Source of the DNA: Streptomyces collinus
GTDB lineage: Bacteria > Actinomycetota > Actinomycetes > Streptomycetales > Streptomycetaceae
DNA length: 64,000 nt
NCBI RefSeq assembly: GCF_031348265.1
Contig: NZ_CP133771.1
Location: 7,626,001 to 7,690,000, forward strand
Direction: 5' to 3'
The translations under genes were made by a program, and so were the position numbers. Shown piece after piece: positions 26,393-34,893 of the stretch; within the stretch, counting starts at the first letter, position 1; each line of letters begins with the position of its first letter. The notes under the pieces are model-generated. The model saw only the letters and a list, made by a program, of their open reading frames with translations. It was not told the origin of the DNA and searched no databases.

Positions 26393-26431
26393 GTGCCCTG
26401 ACCTGCGGAAACGATATGCAGGTCAGGGCAC
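26393..26431 (-). terminator. strong hairpin downstream of galE
   Basis: A perfect 14-bp stem (GTGCCCTGACCTGC / GCAGGTCAGGGCAC) with an 11-base loop, 10 bases after the galE stop codon and upstream of the CDF gene. It is the galE terminator; the long perfect arms could also act as an operator for the CDF promoter. Confidence 0.85.
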
Positions 26432-26441
26432 CCTCAGCGGT

Positions 26442-27413
26442 TCAGGAGCCGTGGTGCAGCAGCCAGCCCCGCCAGGCCGACTCGGTCATCTCGCGCACGC
26501 CGCGCCGGGCCGTCCATCCGAGCTCGTCGGCCGCCCGTGCGGCCGAGGCGACCGCCCGGGGGGCGTCCCCGGGGCGGCGCTCCTCGACGACCGGCGGCCG
26601 GCGGTCGCCGGTGACCTCGCCGATGACCGTGACGAGTTCGCGGACCGAGACGCCCTCGCCGCGGCCGATGTTGACCGTCAGGTCACCCGAGCCGCCGCCG
26701 GCGGCCAGGCGCCGCGCCGCCGCCAGATGGGCCTCGGCCAGGTCGGCGACATGGATGTAGTCACGGATGCAGGTGCCGTCCGGTGTCGGGTAGTCGTCGC
26801 CGAAGATCCTGGGCGCCTCGTCCCGGGTCAGCCGGTCGAAGACCATCGGGACGATGTTGAAGACGCCCGTGTCCGCCAGTTCCGGCGCGGCGGCGCCCGC
26901 CACGTTGAAATAGCGCAGACATACGGTGGAGATCCCGTGCGCCTGCCCCGCCGCCCGCACCAGCCACTCCCCGGCGAGCTTGGTCTCGCCGTAGGGGTTC
27001 ACCGGCGCGCAGGGCGTGTCCTCCGTGATGAGGTCCACACCCGGGTCGCCGTACACCGCGGCCGACGACGAGAACACGAACCGCTCGATCCCCGCTTCGG
27101 CCACCGCCTCCAGCAGGGTCACCAGGCCGCCGACGTTCTCCCGGTAGTACCGCGTCGGCTGCGCGACGGACTCGGCGACCTGCTTGCGCGCCGCGAGATG
27201 CACCACACCCGTCACACCGTGCTCGGCGAAGACCCGCTTCAGCAACTCCCCGTCCAGCGAGGAGCCCCGTACGAGCGGGACCTCGGCAGGGAGCCGCGCG
27301 GGCACCCCGGCCGAGAGGTCGTCCAGCGCGAGGACGCGCTCCCCGGCCTCGGCCATGGCCCTGGCCACATGTGCTCCGATATAGCCGGCACCGCCGGTGA
27401 TCAGCCACGTCAT
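26442..27413 (-). CDS. galE: UDP-glucose 4-epimerase
   Basis: A 323-aa extended short-chain dehydrogenase. NAD motif GGAGYIGAHV is at the N-terminus, the catalytic Ser lies in FSSSAAVYG and the YxxxK pair in NPYGETK. The sugar-nucleotide block RDYIHVADLAEAH matches GalE. It interconverts UDP-glucose and UDP-galactose, which links central metabolism to envelope polymers. It is divergent from the CDP-alcohol/export operon and may supply UDP-galactose to the family 2 glycosyltransferase there; that is inference from position only. Confidence 0.93.
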   Translation of the reverse strand: MTWLITGGAGYIGAHVARAMAEAGERVLALDDLSAGVPARLPAEVPLVRGSSLDGELLKRVFAEHGVTGVVHLAARKQVAESVAQPTRYYRENVGGLVTLLEAVAEAGIERFVFSSSAAVYGDPGVDLITEDTPCAPVNPYGETKLAGEWLVRAAGQAHGISTVCLRYFNVAGAAAPELADTGVFNIVPMVFDRLTRDEAPRIFGDDYPTPDGTCIRDYIHVADLAEAHLAAARRLAAGGGSGDLTVNIGRGEGVSVRELVTVIGEVTGDRRPPVVEERRPGDAPRAVASAARAADELGWTARRGVREMTESAWRGWLLHHGS

Positions 27414-27642
27414 GGTCGCCCACCCTATGCGGCGACGACGGCCGACCCTGCAATGTCCCTAATGCCTGCTTAGGGGGCGCGGTTTGTGGGGCGGGCCCCG
27501 GATCCACGATGATGATCGCGGCAAAGGCTTGTGCGAACCACGTCGATCCATCCGCCGAACGGGCGGTGAACGTGGCCGCCCCGGCATCCGATAGCCTCTG
27601 CCGACATGCCGCCCGGGAGCCACCGGAGAGGGCGCCCCCACC

Positions 27643-27684
27643 ATGTACATCACCGGCGTGGACGCGTCGGTACCCAGGGAGTGA
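27643..27684 (+). CDS. possible 13-codon leader peptide before the CDP-alcohol operon
   Basis: ATG with GGAGAGGG upstream opens a 13-codon frame (MYITGVDASVPRE) that stops 6 bases before the TTG start of the next gene; the ribosome site of that gene lies within its last codons. Translation of the short frame could help start the TTG gene. Evidence is only positional. Confidence 0.3.
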   Translation: MYITGVDASVPRE

Positions 27685-27690
27685 ATTCGG

Positions 27691-29508
27691 TTGTCGACCG
27701 CCATCCTCACCGGCCAGCCGGTCCCCGGATCGTCGATCGAGGCCGACCTGCGGTCCCTCGGGTTCGACCTCCGGATCGCGGCCGACGCCACCGAGGCCGA
27801 GACCCTCCTCGCCGAGGTGCCGGGCGACGAACGGGTCGCCCTGGTCGACGCCCGCTTCGTGGGGCACGTGCACGCGCTGCGCCTCGGCCTCACCGACCCC
27901 CGCTTCCCGCTCGCCGCGATCCCCGGCGCCGTCACGGCCCAGCCCGCCGGCCGCCAGGCCCTGACCCGGGCCATGGCCCGCGAGAACTCCGCGGGCGGCG
28001 GCACCATGCTGGTCGGCAGCAGCCTCGCCGACCGCATCCTCACCGCCCTGGACGCCGACGGCACCGCCGTGCACCGCCCCGAACTGGGCAGTCTCGTCGC
28101 CGCCGTCCCCCCCGACCCGCAGGCCCGCAACGAGGCCCGGCAGGCGGTGACGGACGTCGACGACGAGGCCGTACGCCTGAAGTCGGCCGTGAAGTCCCGC
28201 GACGGCTTCTTCACCACCTACTGCATCAGCCCGTACTCCCGGTACATCGCCCGCTGGTGCGCCCGCCGCGGCCTGACCCCGAACCAGGTCACCACCGCCT
28301 CCCTGCTCACCGCCCTCATAGCGGCGGCCTGCGCGGCCACCGGCACCCGCGGCGGCTTCGTCGCGGCCGGCGTCCTGCTGATCGCGTCCTTCGTGCTGGA
28401 CTGCACCGACGGCCAGCTCGCCCGCTACTCCCTGCAGTACTCCACGCTCGGCGCCTGGCTGGACGCCACCTTCGACCGGGCCAAGGAGTACGCCTACTAC
28501 GCGGGCCTCGCGCTGGGAGCCGCCCGCGGCGGCGACGACGTCTGGGCGCTGGCCCTCGGCGCCATGGTCCTGCAGACCTGCCGGCACGTCGTGGACTTCT
28601 CCTTCAACGAGGCCAACCACGACGCCACCGCAAACACGAGCCCCACCGCCGCCCTCTCCGACAAGCTCGACAGCGTCGGCTGGACGGTCTGGGTGCGGCG
28701 GATGATCGTCCTGCCCATCGGCGAGCGCTGGGCGATGATCGCCGTGCTCACGGCGGTCACCACCCCCCGCATCGCCTTCTACGCGCTGCTCATCGGCTGC
28801 GCCTTCGCGGCCACCTACACCACGGCCGGCCGGGTGCTGCGCTCCCTGACGCGCAAGGCCCGGCGGACCGACCGGGCCGCCGCGGCCCTGGCCGACCTCG
28901 CGGACAGCGGCCCGCTCGCCCAGGGCCTCGCGGAGGCGCTCAAGAAGCCCGCCCGCGGGCTGCCGGGCTTCACCGCCCCCGCCGTCGCCCTCCTGGGCGG
29001 CCTCGCCGTCGTCCTCACGGCCGCCTTCACCGGCTTCGGCGGTCCCTGGCCGATCGTCGCCGCCGTCGTCTACGCCCTCACCTCCGGCCTCGCCGTCGCC
29101 CGCCCCCTCAAGGGCGCCCTCGACTGGCTGGTCCCCCCGTTCCTGCGCGCCGCCGAGTACGGCACCGTCCTCGTCCTGGCAGTCAAAGCCGACGTGGACG
29201 GAGCCCTTCCGGCGGCCTTCGGGCTGGTCGCCGCGGTCGCCTACCATCACTACGACACGGTCTACCGCATCCGCGGCGACGCCGGAGCGCCTCCCGCCTG
29301 GCTGGTGCGCTCCATCGGAGGGCACGAAGGGCGGACGCTGCTCGTCACCGTCCTCGCCGCGCTGCTCACCGCCTCGCAGTTCACGGTCGCGCTCACGGCA
29401 CTGGCCGTGGCCGTGGCCCTGGTGGTGCTCGTCGAGAGCATCCGCTTCTGGGTCGGCGCCCACAAGGGCGGCGCACCCGCCGTACACGATGAAGGAGAAA
29501 CCGCATGA
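27691..29508 (+). CDS. CDP-alcohol phosphatidyltransferase with N-terminal nucleotidyltransferase-like extension and C-terminal DUF5941-type region
   Basis: A 605-aa membrane protein. Residues about 1-165 are soluble and have the beta-alpha pattern of a nucleotidyltransferase but lack its glycine/arginine loop. From 165 (LKSAVKSRDGFF, then RRGLTPNQVT) the layout resembles the two-part inositol-phosphate cytidylyltransferase/DIPP synthases. The CDP-alcohol transferase motif is complete near 237-262: D-x2-DG-x2-AR-x8-G-x3-D-x3-D. A third part with more membrane segments (about 385-600) matches what I recall as DUF5941. It should transfer a phospho-alcohol from a CDP-alcohol to a membrane acceptor or a second alcohol. 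TTG start with GGGAG 9 bases upstream. It opens a seven-gene operon; its stop overlaps the next start (ATGA). Confidence 0.88.
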   Translation: MSTAILTGQPVPGSSIEADLRSLGFDLRIAADATEAETLLAEVPGDERVALVDARFVGHVHALRLGLTDPRFPLAAIPGAVTAQPAGRQALTRAMARENSAGGGTMLVGSSLADRILTALDADGTAVHRPELGSLVAAVPPDPQARNEARQAVTDVDDEAVRLKSAVKSRDGFFTTYCISPYSRYIARWCARRGLTPNQVTTASLLTALIAAACAATGTRGGFVAAGVLLIASFVLDCTDGQLARYSLQYSTLGAWLDATFDRAKEYAYYAGLALGAARGGDDVWALALGAMVLQTCRHVVDFSFNEANHDATANTSPTAALSDKLDSVGWTVWVRRMIVLPIGERWAMIAVLTAVTTPRIAFYALLIGCAFAATYTTAGRVLRSLTRKARRTDRAAAALADLADSGPLAQGLAEALKKPARGLPGFTAPAVALLGGLAVVLTAAFTGFGGPWPIVAAVVYALTSGLAVARPLKGALDWLVPPFLRAAEYGTVLVLAVKADVDGALPAAFGLVAAVAYHHYDTVYRIRGDAGAPPAWLVRSIGGHEGRTLLVTVLAALLTASQFTVALTALAVAVALVVLVESIRFWVGAHKGGAPAVHDEGETA

Positions 29509-30257
29509 TCGGCCTCGTGCTCGCGGCCGGCGCCGGCCGGCGTCTGCGCCCCTACACCGACACCCTGCCCAAGGCACTGGTGCCGGTGGGCCCCGCGGGC
29601 ATAGAAGGCGAACCCACGGTCCTCGACCTGACCCTCGGCAACTTCGCCGAGATCGGTCTCACCGAGGTCGCGATCATCGTCGGCTACCGCAAGGAAGCCG
29701 TGTACGCGCGCAAGGAGGCGCTGGAGGCCAAGTACGGCCTCAAGCTCACCCTCATCGACAACGACAAGGCCGAGGAGTGGAACAACGCCTACTCCCTGTG
29801 GTGCGGGCGTGACGCCCTCAAGGACGGGGTGATCCTCGCCAACGGCGACACCGTCCACCCGGTCTCCGTCGAGAAGACGCTGCTCGCCGCCCGCGGCGAC
29901 GGCAAGAAGATCATCCTCGCCCTCGACACGGTCAAGGACCTCGCGGACGAGGAGATGAAGGTCGTCGTCGACCCCGAGAAGGGCATGACGAAGATCACCA
30001 AGCTGATGGACCCCGCCGAGGCCACCGGCGAGTACATCGGCGTGACGCTGATCGAGGGCGACGCCGCTCCCGAGCTGGCCGACGCCCTCAAGGCCGTGTG
30101 GGAGACCGACCCGCAGCAGTTCTACGAGCACGGCTACCAGGAGCTGGTGAACCGCGGCTTCCGTATCGACGTGGCGCCGATCGGCGACGTCAAGTGGGTG
30201 GAGATCGACAACCACGACGATCTCGCCCGGGGACGGGAGATCGCGTGCCAGTACTGA
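29505..30257 (+). CDS. nucleotidyltransferase, phosphocholine/polyol-phosphate cytidylyltransferase-like
   Basis: A 250-aa single-domain nucleotidyltransferase. The activation loop is LAAGAGRRLRPYTDTLPKAL, the second block EEWNNAYSLWCGRDAL carries the N-N-x-Y-S pattern shared with LicC-type cytidylyltransferases, and the metal Asp is in ILANGDTVHPV. It should activate a phosphorylated alcohol with CTP (or another NTP). ATG start overlaps the upstream stop by 4 bases and its own end overlaps the next gene by 13 bases. Placed between two CDP-alcohol transferases, a CDP-alcohol product is the natural reading. Confidence 0.88.
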   Translation: MIGLVLAAGAGRRLRPYTDTLPKALVPVGPAGIEGEPTVLDLTLGNFAEIGLTEVAIIVGYRKEAVYARKEALEAKYGLKLTLIDNDKAEEWNNAYSLWCGRDALKDGVILANGDTVHPVSVEKTLLAARGDGKKIILALDTVKDLADEEMKVVVDPEKGMTKITKLMDPAEATGEYIGVTLIEGDAAPELADALKAVWETDPQQFYEHGYQELVNRGFRIDVAPIGDVKWVEIDNHDDLARGREIACQY

Positions 30258-31306
30258 CCCGGCTCATCCCCTCGCCGCTCGTCGTCGACATCCGCCCGGG
30301 TGCCCTCGACGACCTGGCGTGCGTCCTCGCGGACGAGCGCATCTCGCACTCCGGCCGCCTCGCCGTCGCCGTCAGCGGCGGCTCCGGCGCCAGGCTGCGC
30401 GAACGCATCTCACCGAGCATGCCCGGCGCCACCTGGTACGAGGTCGGCGGCGGCACCCTCGACGACGCGGTCAGGCTGGCCGGCGACATAAAGGCCGGCC
30501 ACTTCGACGCGGTCGTCGGCCTCGGCGGCGGCAAGATCATCGACTGTGCCAAGTTCGCCGCGGCGCGCGTCGGCCTGCCCCTGGTCGCCGTGCCGACGAA
30601 CCTCGCGCACGACGGCCTGTGCTCGCCCGTCGCCACCCTCGACAACGACGCGGGCCGCGGCTCCTACGGTGTGCCGAACCCGATCGCGGTCGTCATCGAC
30701 CTGGACGTCATCCGCGAGGCCCCGGTGCGTTTCGTGCGCGCGGGCATCGGTGACGCGATCTCCAACATCAACGCGATCGCCGACTGGGAACTGGCCAACC
30801 GCGTCAAGGGCGAGAAGATCGACGGGCTCGCCGCCGCCATGGCCCGCCAGGCGGGCGAGGCCGTGCTCCGGCACCCGGCGGGAGTCGGCGACAACGGCTT
30901 CCTCCAGGTGCTCGCCGAGGCGCTCGTCCTCACCGGCGTCGCGATGTCGATCTCGGGCGACTCGCGGCCGGCCTCGGGGTCGTGCCACGAGATCAACCAC
31001 GCCTTCGACCTGCTGTTCCCCAAGCGCGCCGCGTCCCACGGCGAGCAGTGCGGTCTCGGCGCGGCCTTCGCGATGTGGCTGCGCGGTGCGCACGACGAGT
31101 CGGCGTACATGGCCGAGGTGCTGCGCCGGCACGGCCTGCCCGTGCTGCCGGACGAGATCGGCTTCACGACGGACGAGTTCGTCAAGGCCGTCGAGTTCGC
31201 CCCGGAGACCAGGCCCGGTCGCTACACCATCCTCGAACACCTCGACCTGAACACCGAACAGATCAAGGACACCTACACCGACTATGTCAAGGCCATCGGT
31301 AGCTGA
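30245..31306 (+). CDS. glycerol-1-phosphate-dehydrogenase-like (iron-containing ADH fold) enzyme
   Basis: A 353-aa NAD(P)-dependent enzyme of the EgsA/AraM branch. Dinucleotide contact GLGGGKIIDCAKFAA, then VPTNLAHDGLCSPVATL, and the metal ligands Asp in AGIGDAISN and His in SGSCHEINHAFD and SHGEQCG are all visible. EgsA and AraM reduce dihydroxyacetone phosphate to sn-glycerol-1-phosphate; close relatives act on other keto-phosphates. GTG start overlaps the previous gene by 13 bases and the end overlaps the next by 23. In this operon it would make the alcohol phosphate that the cytidylyltransferase activates. Confidence 0.87.
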   Translation: MPVLTRLIPSPLVVDIRPGALDDLACVLADERISHSGRLAVAVSGGSGARLRERISPSMPGATWYEVGGGTLDDAVRLAGDIKAGHFDAVVGLGGGKIIDCAKFAAARVGLPLVAVPTNLAHDGLCSPVATLDNDAGRGSYGVPNPIAVVIDLDVIREAPVRFVRAGIGDAISNINAIADWELANRVKGEKIDGLAAAMARQAGEAVLRHPAGVGDNGFLQVLAEALVLTGVAMSISGDSRPASGSCHEINHAFDLLFPKRAASHGEQCGLGAAFAMWLRGAHDESAYMAEVLRRHGLPVLPDEIGFTTDEFVKAVEFAPETRPGRYTILEHLDLNTEQIKDTYTDYVKAIGS

Positions 31307-32063
31307 ACTCCGCCCCGTCGTTCACCCCGCGGGGGTGAAGGACCGGCGCAGCGGTGAGCACTGGATGGGACGCCTCTACATGCGTGAGGTGTCCCTGCGG
31401 GTCGACCGTTACCTGGTCAACACCAGGGTCACGCCCAACCAGCTCACCTACCTGATGACCGTCTTCGGTGTCCTCGCGGCCCCGGCACTGCTCGTGCCGG
31501 GGATCGCGGGCGCCGTCCTCGGCGTGGTGTGCGTCCAGATGTACCTGCTGCTGGACTGCGTCGACGGCGAGATCGCGCGCTGGAGGAAGCAGTACTCCCT
31601 CAACGGCGTCTACCTGGACCGCGTCGGCGCCTACCTCACCGACGCCGCGGTGCTCACCGGCTTCGGCCTGCGCGCCGCCGACCTGTGGGGCAGTGGCCGC
31701 ATCGACTGGCTGTGGGCCTTCCTCGGCACCCTGGCCGCCCTCGGCGCCATCCTGATCAAGGCGGAGACCGACCTCGTCGGCGTCGCCCGGCACCAGGCCG
31801 GCAAGCCCCCGGTCAAGGAGGCCGCCGCCGAGATGCGCTCCTCCGGCATGGCGCTGGCCCGCAAGGCCGCCGCCGCCCTGAACTTCCACCGCCTCATCCT
31901 CGGCATCGAGGCGTCCCTGCTGATCCTCGCGCTGGCGATCGTCGACCAGGTCCGCGGCGACCTGTTCTTCTCCCGGCTCGGCGTCGCCGTGCTCGCCGGC
32001 ATCGCGCTGGTGCAGACCCTGCTGCACCTCGTGTCCATCCTCGCCTCCAGCAGGCTGAAGTGA
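31284..32063 (+). CDS. second CDP-alcohol phosphatidyltransferase, last motif Asp replaced
   Basis: A 259-aa membrane protein with six predicted helices. The motif reads D-x2-DG-x2-AR-x8-G-x3-D-x3-A: the first three aspartates are present (DCVDGEIAR, then GVYLD), but the fourth, thought to be the catalytic base in this family, is Ala (RVGA). An Asp occurs four residues later. TPNQLTYL ahead of the motif matches the usual approach helix. It overlaps the dehydrogenase gene by 23 bases and is followed within 5 bases by the glycosyltransferase. It may be a partner, an altered-mechanism transferase or a binding subunit. Confidence 0.87.
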   Translation: MSRPSVAELRPVVHPAGVKDRRSGEHWMGRLYMREVSLRVDRYLVNTRVTPNQLTYLMTVFGVLAAPALLVPGIAGAVLGVVCVQMYLLLDCVDGEIARWRKQYSLNGVYLDRVGAYLTDAAVLTGFGLRAADLWGSGRIDWLWAFLGTLAALGAILIKAETDLVGVARHQAGKPPVKEAAAEMRSSGMALARKAAAALNFHRLILGIEASLLILALAIVDQVRGDLFFSRLGVAVLAGIALVQTLLHLVSILASSRLK

Positions 32064-32068
32064 GCGGC

Positions 32069-32941
32069 ATGAAGGTCGGCGCCGTCATCATCACCATGGG
32101 CAACCGGCCCGAGGAACTGCGCGCCCTGCTCGACTCCGTCGCCAAGCAGGACGGCGACCGGGTCGAGGTGGTGGTCGTCGGCAACGGCTCGCCCGTCCCG
32201 GACGTCCCTGAGGGCGTCCGCACGATCGAGCTGCCCGAGAACCTCGGCATCCCCGGCGGCCGCAACGTCGGCATCGAGGCCTTCGGCCCGGCCGGCCGGG
32301 ACGTCGACGTCCTGCTCTTCCTGGACGACGACGGACTGCTCGCGAGCCACGACACCGCCGAGCTGTGCCGCGAGGCGTTCGAGGCCGACCCGAAGCTCGG
32401 CATCGTGAGTTTCCGCATAGCCGACCCGGAGACCGGCGTCACCCAGCGCCGCCACGTCCCCCGGCTGCGCGCCGCCGACCCGATGCGCTCCTCGCGCGTG
32501 ACGACCTTCCTCGGCGGCGCCAACGCCGTCCGCACCCGCGTCTTCGCCGACGTCGGCGGCCTCCCGGACGCGTTCTTCTACGCCCACGAGGAGACCGACC
32601 TGGCCTGGCGGGCCCTCGACGCGGGCTGGATGATCGACTACCGGTCCGACATGGTGCTGTACCACCCGACCACCGCTCCCTCGCGGCACGCGGTCTACCA
32701 CCGCATGGTCGCCCGCAACCGCGTCTGGCTGGCCCGCCGCAACCTCCCCGCGCCGCTCGTCCCGGTCTACCTCGGCGTGTGGCTGCTGCTCACCCTGCTG
32801 CGCCGTCCCTCCCGCAGCGCGCTGCGGGCCTGGTTCGGCGGATTCCGCGAAGGCTGGACCACCTCGTGCGGTCCCCGCCGGCCCATGAAGTGGCGTACGG
32901 TGTGGCGGCTGACCCGGCTGGGCCGGCCCCCCGTCATCTGA
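32069..32941 (+). CDS. family 2 glycosyltransferase
   Basis: A 290-aa GT-A enzyme. The nucleotide-binding start VGAVIITMGNRPEELRALL, the block NLGIPGGRNVGI, the metal motif LLFLDDDG and the acceptor-site block FFYAHEETDLAWRA place it with rhamnosyl- or galactofuranosyl-type inverting transferases. The C-terminal 70 residues include a hydrophobic segment (PVYLGVWLLLTLL) that could tether it to the membrane. ATG at 32069 was chosen; a GTG at 32060 overlapping the previous stop is the alternative. It probably adds a sugar to the polymer or lipid made by the operon. Confidence 0.88.
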   Translation: MKVGAVIITMGNRPEELRALLDSVAKQDGDRVEVVVVGNGSPVPDVPEGVRTIELPENLGIPGGRNVGIEAFGPAGRDVDVLLFLDDDGLLASHDTAELCREAFEADPKLGIVSFRIADPETGVTQRRHVPRLRAADPMRSSRVTTFLGGANAVRTRVFADVGGLPDAFFYAHEETDLAWRALDAGWMIDYRSDMVLYHPTTAPSRHAVYHRMVARNRVWLARRNLPAPLVPVYLGVWLLLTLLRRPSRSALRAWFGGFREGWTTSCGPRRPMKWRTVWRLTRLGRPPVI

Positions 32942-33047
32942 CAAGCTCGTATCCGGCGATACCCGGGAGCCCCCGGGCCGTACCCGGCCCCGGCTCATGC
33001 CAGACCCCGGCACAGGCCGAGCATCTCGAAGACGAAAGTTTCCACTA

Positions 33048-33977
33048 GTGAGTGAGACAACGCACGACGCCACGGTCGCGGTGAGCGCGCCCGCGGCGCC
33101 CGACGAGGGCCTCACGGCGAAAGAACTCGCCGCCAGGCACGGGCTGACCGTGAGCGGCGCCCGGCCGTCCCTCATCGAGTACGTCCGTCAGCTGTGGGAC
33201 CGGCGGCACTTCATCCTCGCCTTCTCCCGCGCGAAGCTGACCGCCCAGTACAGCCAGGCCAAGCTCGGCCAGCTGTGGCAGGTGGCCACGCCGCTGCTGA
33301 ACGCGGCCGTGTACTTCTTCATCTTCGGCCTGCTGCTGGAGGCCGACCGGGGCATGTCCCGTGAGGTGTACATCCCGTTCCTGGTCACGGGCGTGTTCGT
33401 GTTCACCTTCACGCAGAGCTCCGTGATGGCGGGCGTGCGCGCGATCTCCGGCAACCTCGGCCTGGTCCGGGCCCTGCACTTCCCGCGGGCCTCGCTCCCG
33501 GTCTCCTTCGCGCTCCAGCAGCTCCAGCAGCTGCTGTTCTCGATGATCGTGCTGTTCGCCGTCACGATCGGCTTCGGCCACTACCCGGACCTGTCCTGGC
33601 TGCTGATCGTGCCGGTGCTGGTCCTGCAGTTCTGCTTCAACACCGGCCTCGCGCTGATCATGGCCCGGGCGGGCGCCAAGACCCCGGACCTCGCGCAGCT
33701 GATGCCGTTCGTGATGCGGACGTGGATGTACGCCTCCGGCGTGATGTTCTCCATCCCGATCTTCCTGGCGGACAAGCCGGCCTGGATCGCGAACGTCCTG
33801 CAGTGGAACCCGGCCGCGATCTACATGGACCTGATGCGCTTCGCCCTCATCGACGACTACGGCTCGGAGTTCCTCCCCGACCACGTCTGGGCGGCCGCGG
33901 GCGCCTGGGCCGTGCTCTTCGCCCTCGGCGGCTTCGTGTACTTCTGGAAGGCGGAGGAGAGGTACGGCCGTGGCTGA
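33048..33977 (+). CDS. ABC-2 type polysaccharide/teichoic-acid exporter permease (TagG-like)
   Basis: A 309-aa permease with six predicted membrane segments. The cytoplasmic N-terminal part ends in RAKLTAQYSQAKLGQLWQ, the typical entry of TagG/Wzm-type permeases, and the hydrophobic core contains FIFGLLLEADRGMSREVYIPFL and NPAAIYMDLMRFAL. GTG start in a short gap (106 bases) after the glycosyltransferase; the ATPase gene overlaps its end by 8 bases. Together they form an exporter for a lipid-linked glycan or teichoic-acid-like polymer. Confidence 0.92.
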   Translation: MSETTHDATVAVSAPAAPDEGLTAKELAARHGLTVSGARPSLIEYVRQLWDRRHFILAFSRAKLTAQYSQAKLGQLWQVATPLLNAAVYFFIFGLLLEADRGMSREVYIPFLVTGVFVFTFTQSSVMAGVRAISGNLGLVRALHFPRASLPVSFALQQLQQLLFSMIVLFAVTIGFGHYPDLSWLLIVPVLVLQFCFNTGLALIMARAGAKTPDLAQLMPFVMRTWMYASGVMFSIPIFLADKPAWIANVLQWNPAAIYMDLMRFALIDDYGSEFLPDHVWAAAGAWAVLFALGGFVYFWKAEERYGRG

Positions 33978-34749
33978 GCAGAAGCAGGACGCACGCATCC
34001 CCACCGTCGTCGCGGACGACCTGCACATCGTCTACCGCGTCAACGGCGCCAAGACCGGCAAGGGCAGTGCCACCGCCGCCCTCAGCCGCATCATCAAGCG
34101 GGGCGAGGAGCGAGGCGTACGCAAGGTGCACGCCGTGCGCGGCGTCTCCTTCGTGGCCTACCGCGGCGAGGCCATCGGCCTGATCGGCTCCAACGGCTCC
34201 GGCAAGTCGACCCTGCTGCGGGCCATCGCCGGTCTGCTGCCCGCCGAGCAGGGCAAGGTCTACACCGACGGCCAGCCCTCACTGCTCGGCGTCAACGCGG
34301 CCCTGATGAACGACCTCACCGGCGAGCGGAACGTCATATTGGGCGGGCTCGCCATGGGCATGTCCCGTGAGGAGATCAAGGAGCGCTACCAGGACATCGT
34401 CGACTTCTCCGGCATCAACGAGAAGGGCGACTTCATCACCCTGCCCATGCGCACCTACTCCTCGGGCATGGCGGCCCGGCTCCGCTTCTCCATCGCGGCG
34501 GCCAAGGACCACGACGTCCTGATGATCGACGAGGCCCTCGCCACCGGCGACCGGAAGTTCCAGAAGCGCTCCGAGGACCGCATCCGGGAGCTGCGCAAGG
34601 AAGCGGGCACGGTGTTTCTGGTCAGCCACAACAACAAGTCCATCCGCGACACCTGCAACCGCGTCCTGTGGCTGGAACGCGGCGAGCTGCGCATGGACGG
34701 CCCCACCGACGAGGTGCTCAAGGAGTACGAGAAGTTCACGGGCAAGTAG
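33970..34749 (+). CDS. ABC transporter ATP-binding protein (TagH-like)
   Basis: A 259-aa ATPase. Walker A is GSNGSGKST, the signature YSSGMAARLRF carries the SSGM variant typical of polysaccharide and teichoic-acid exporters, Walker B is VLMIDEALATGD, and the switch His is in VFLVSHNNKS. The N-terminal extension with VYRVNGAKTGKGSATAA matches TagH-type proteins; no C-terminal carbohydrate-binding domain is present. GTG start overlapping the permease by 8 bases. It closes the seven-gene operon and is followed by a terminator. Confidence 0.93.
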   Translation: MAEQKQDARIPTVVADDLHIVYRVNGAKTGKGSATAALSRIIKRGEERGVRKVHAVRGVSFVAYRGEAIGLIGSNGSGKSTLLRAIAGLLPAEQGKVYTDGQPSLLGVNAALMNDLTGERNVILGGLAMGMSREEIKERYQDIVDFSGINEKGDFITLPMRTYSSGMAARLRFSIAAAKDHDVLMIDEALATGDRKFQKRSEDRIRELRKEAGTVFLVSHNNKSIRDTCNRVLWLERGELRMDGPTDEVLKEYEKFTGK

Positions 34750-34762
34750 CCCGATTCGGCCA

Positions 34763-34793
34763 GGGCCCCGACGGAACTGCTCCGGCGGGGCCC
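34763..34793 (+). terminator. terminator at the end of the CDP-alcohol/export operon
   Basis: A 13-bp stem with one mismatch (GGGCCCCGACGGA / TCCGGCGGGGCCC) and a 5-base loop, 13 bases after the ATPase stop. It separates the export operon from the hopanoid operon. Confidence 0.75.
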
Positions 34794-34893
34794 CGCGTCT
34801 GCAAAGGAAACGTCAACTCCGGCCCATCTTGGGAATCTTGGGGCCAATCGGTGTGTTCTCGTGATGTGCGGTACACCCTGACGAACCGTGTCG

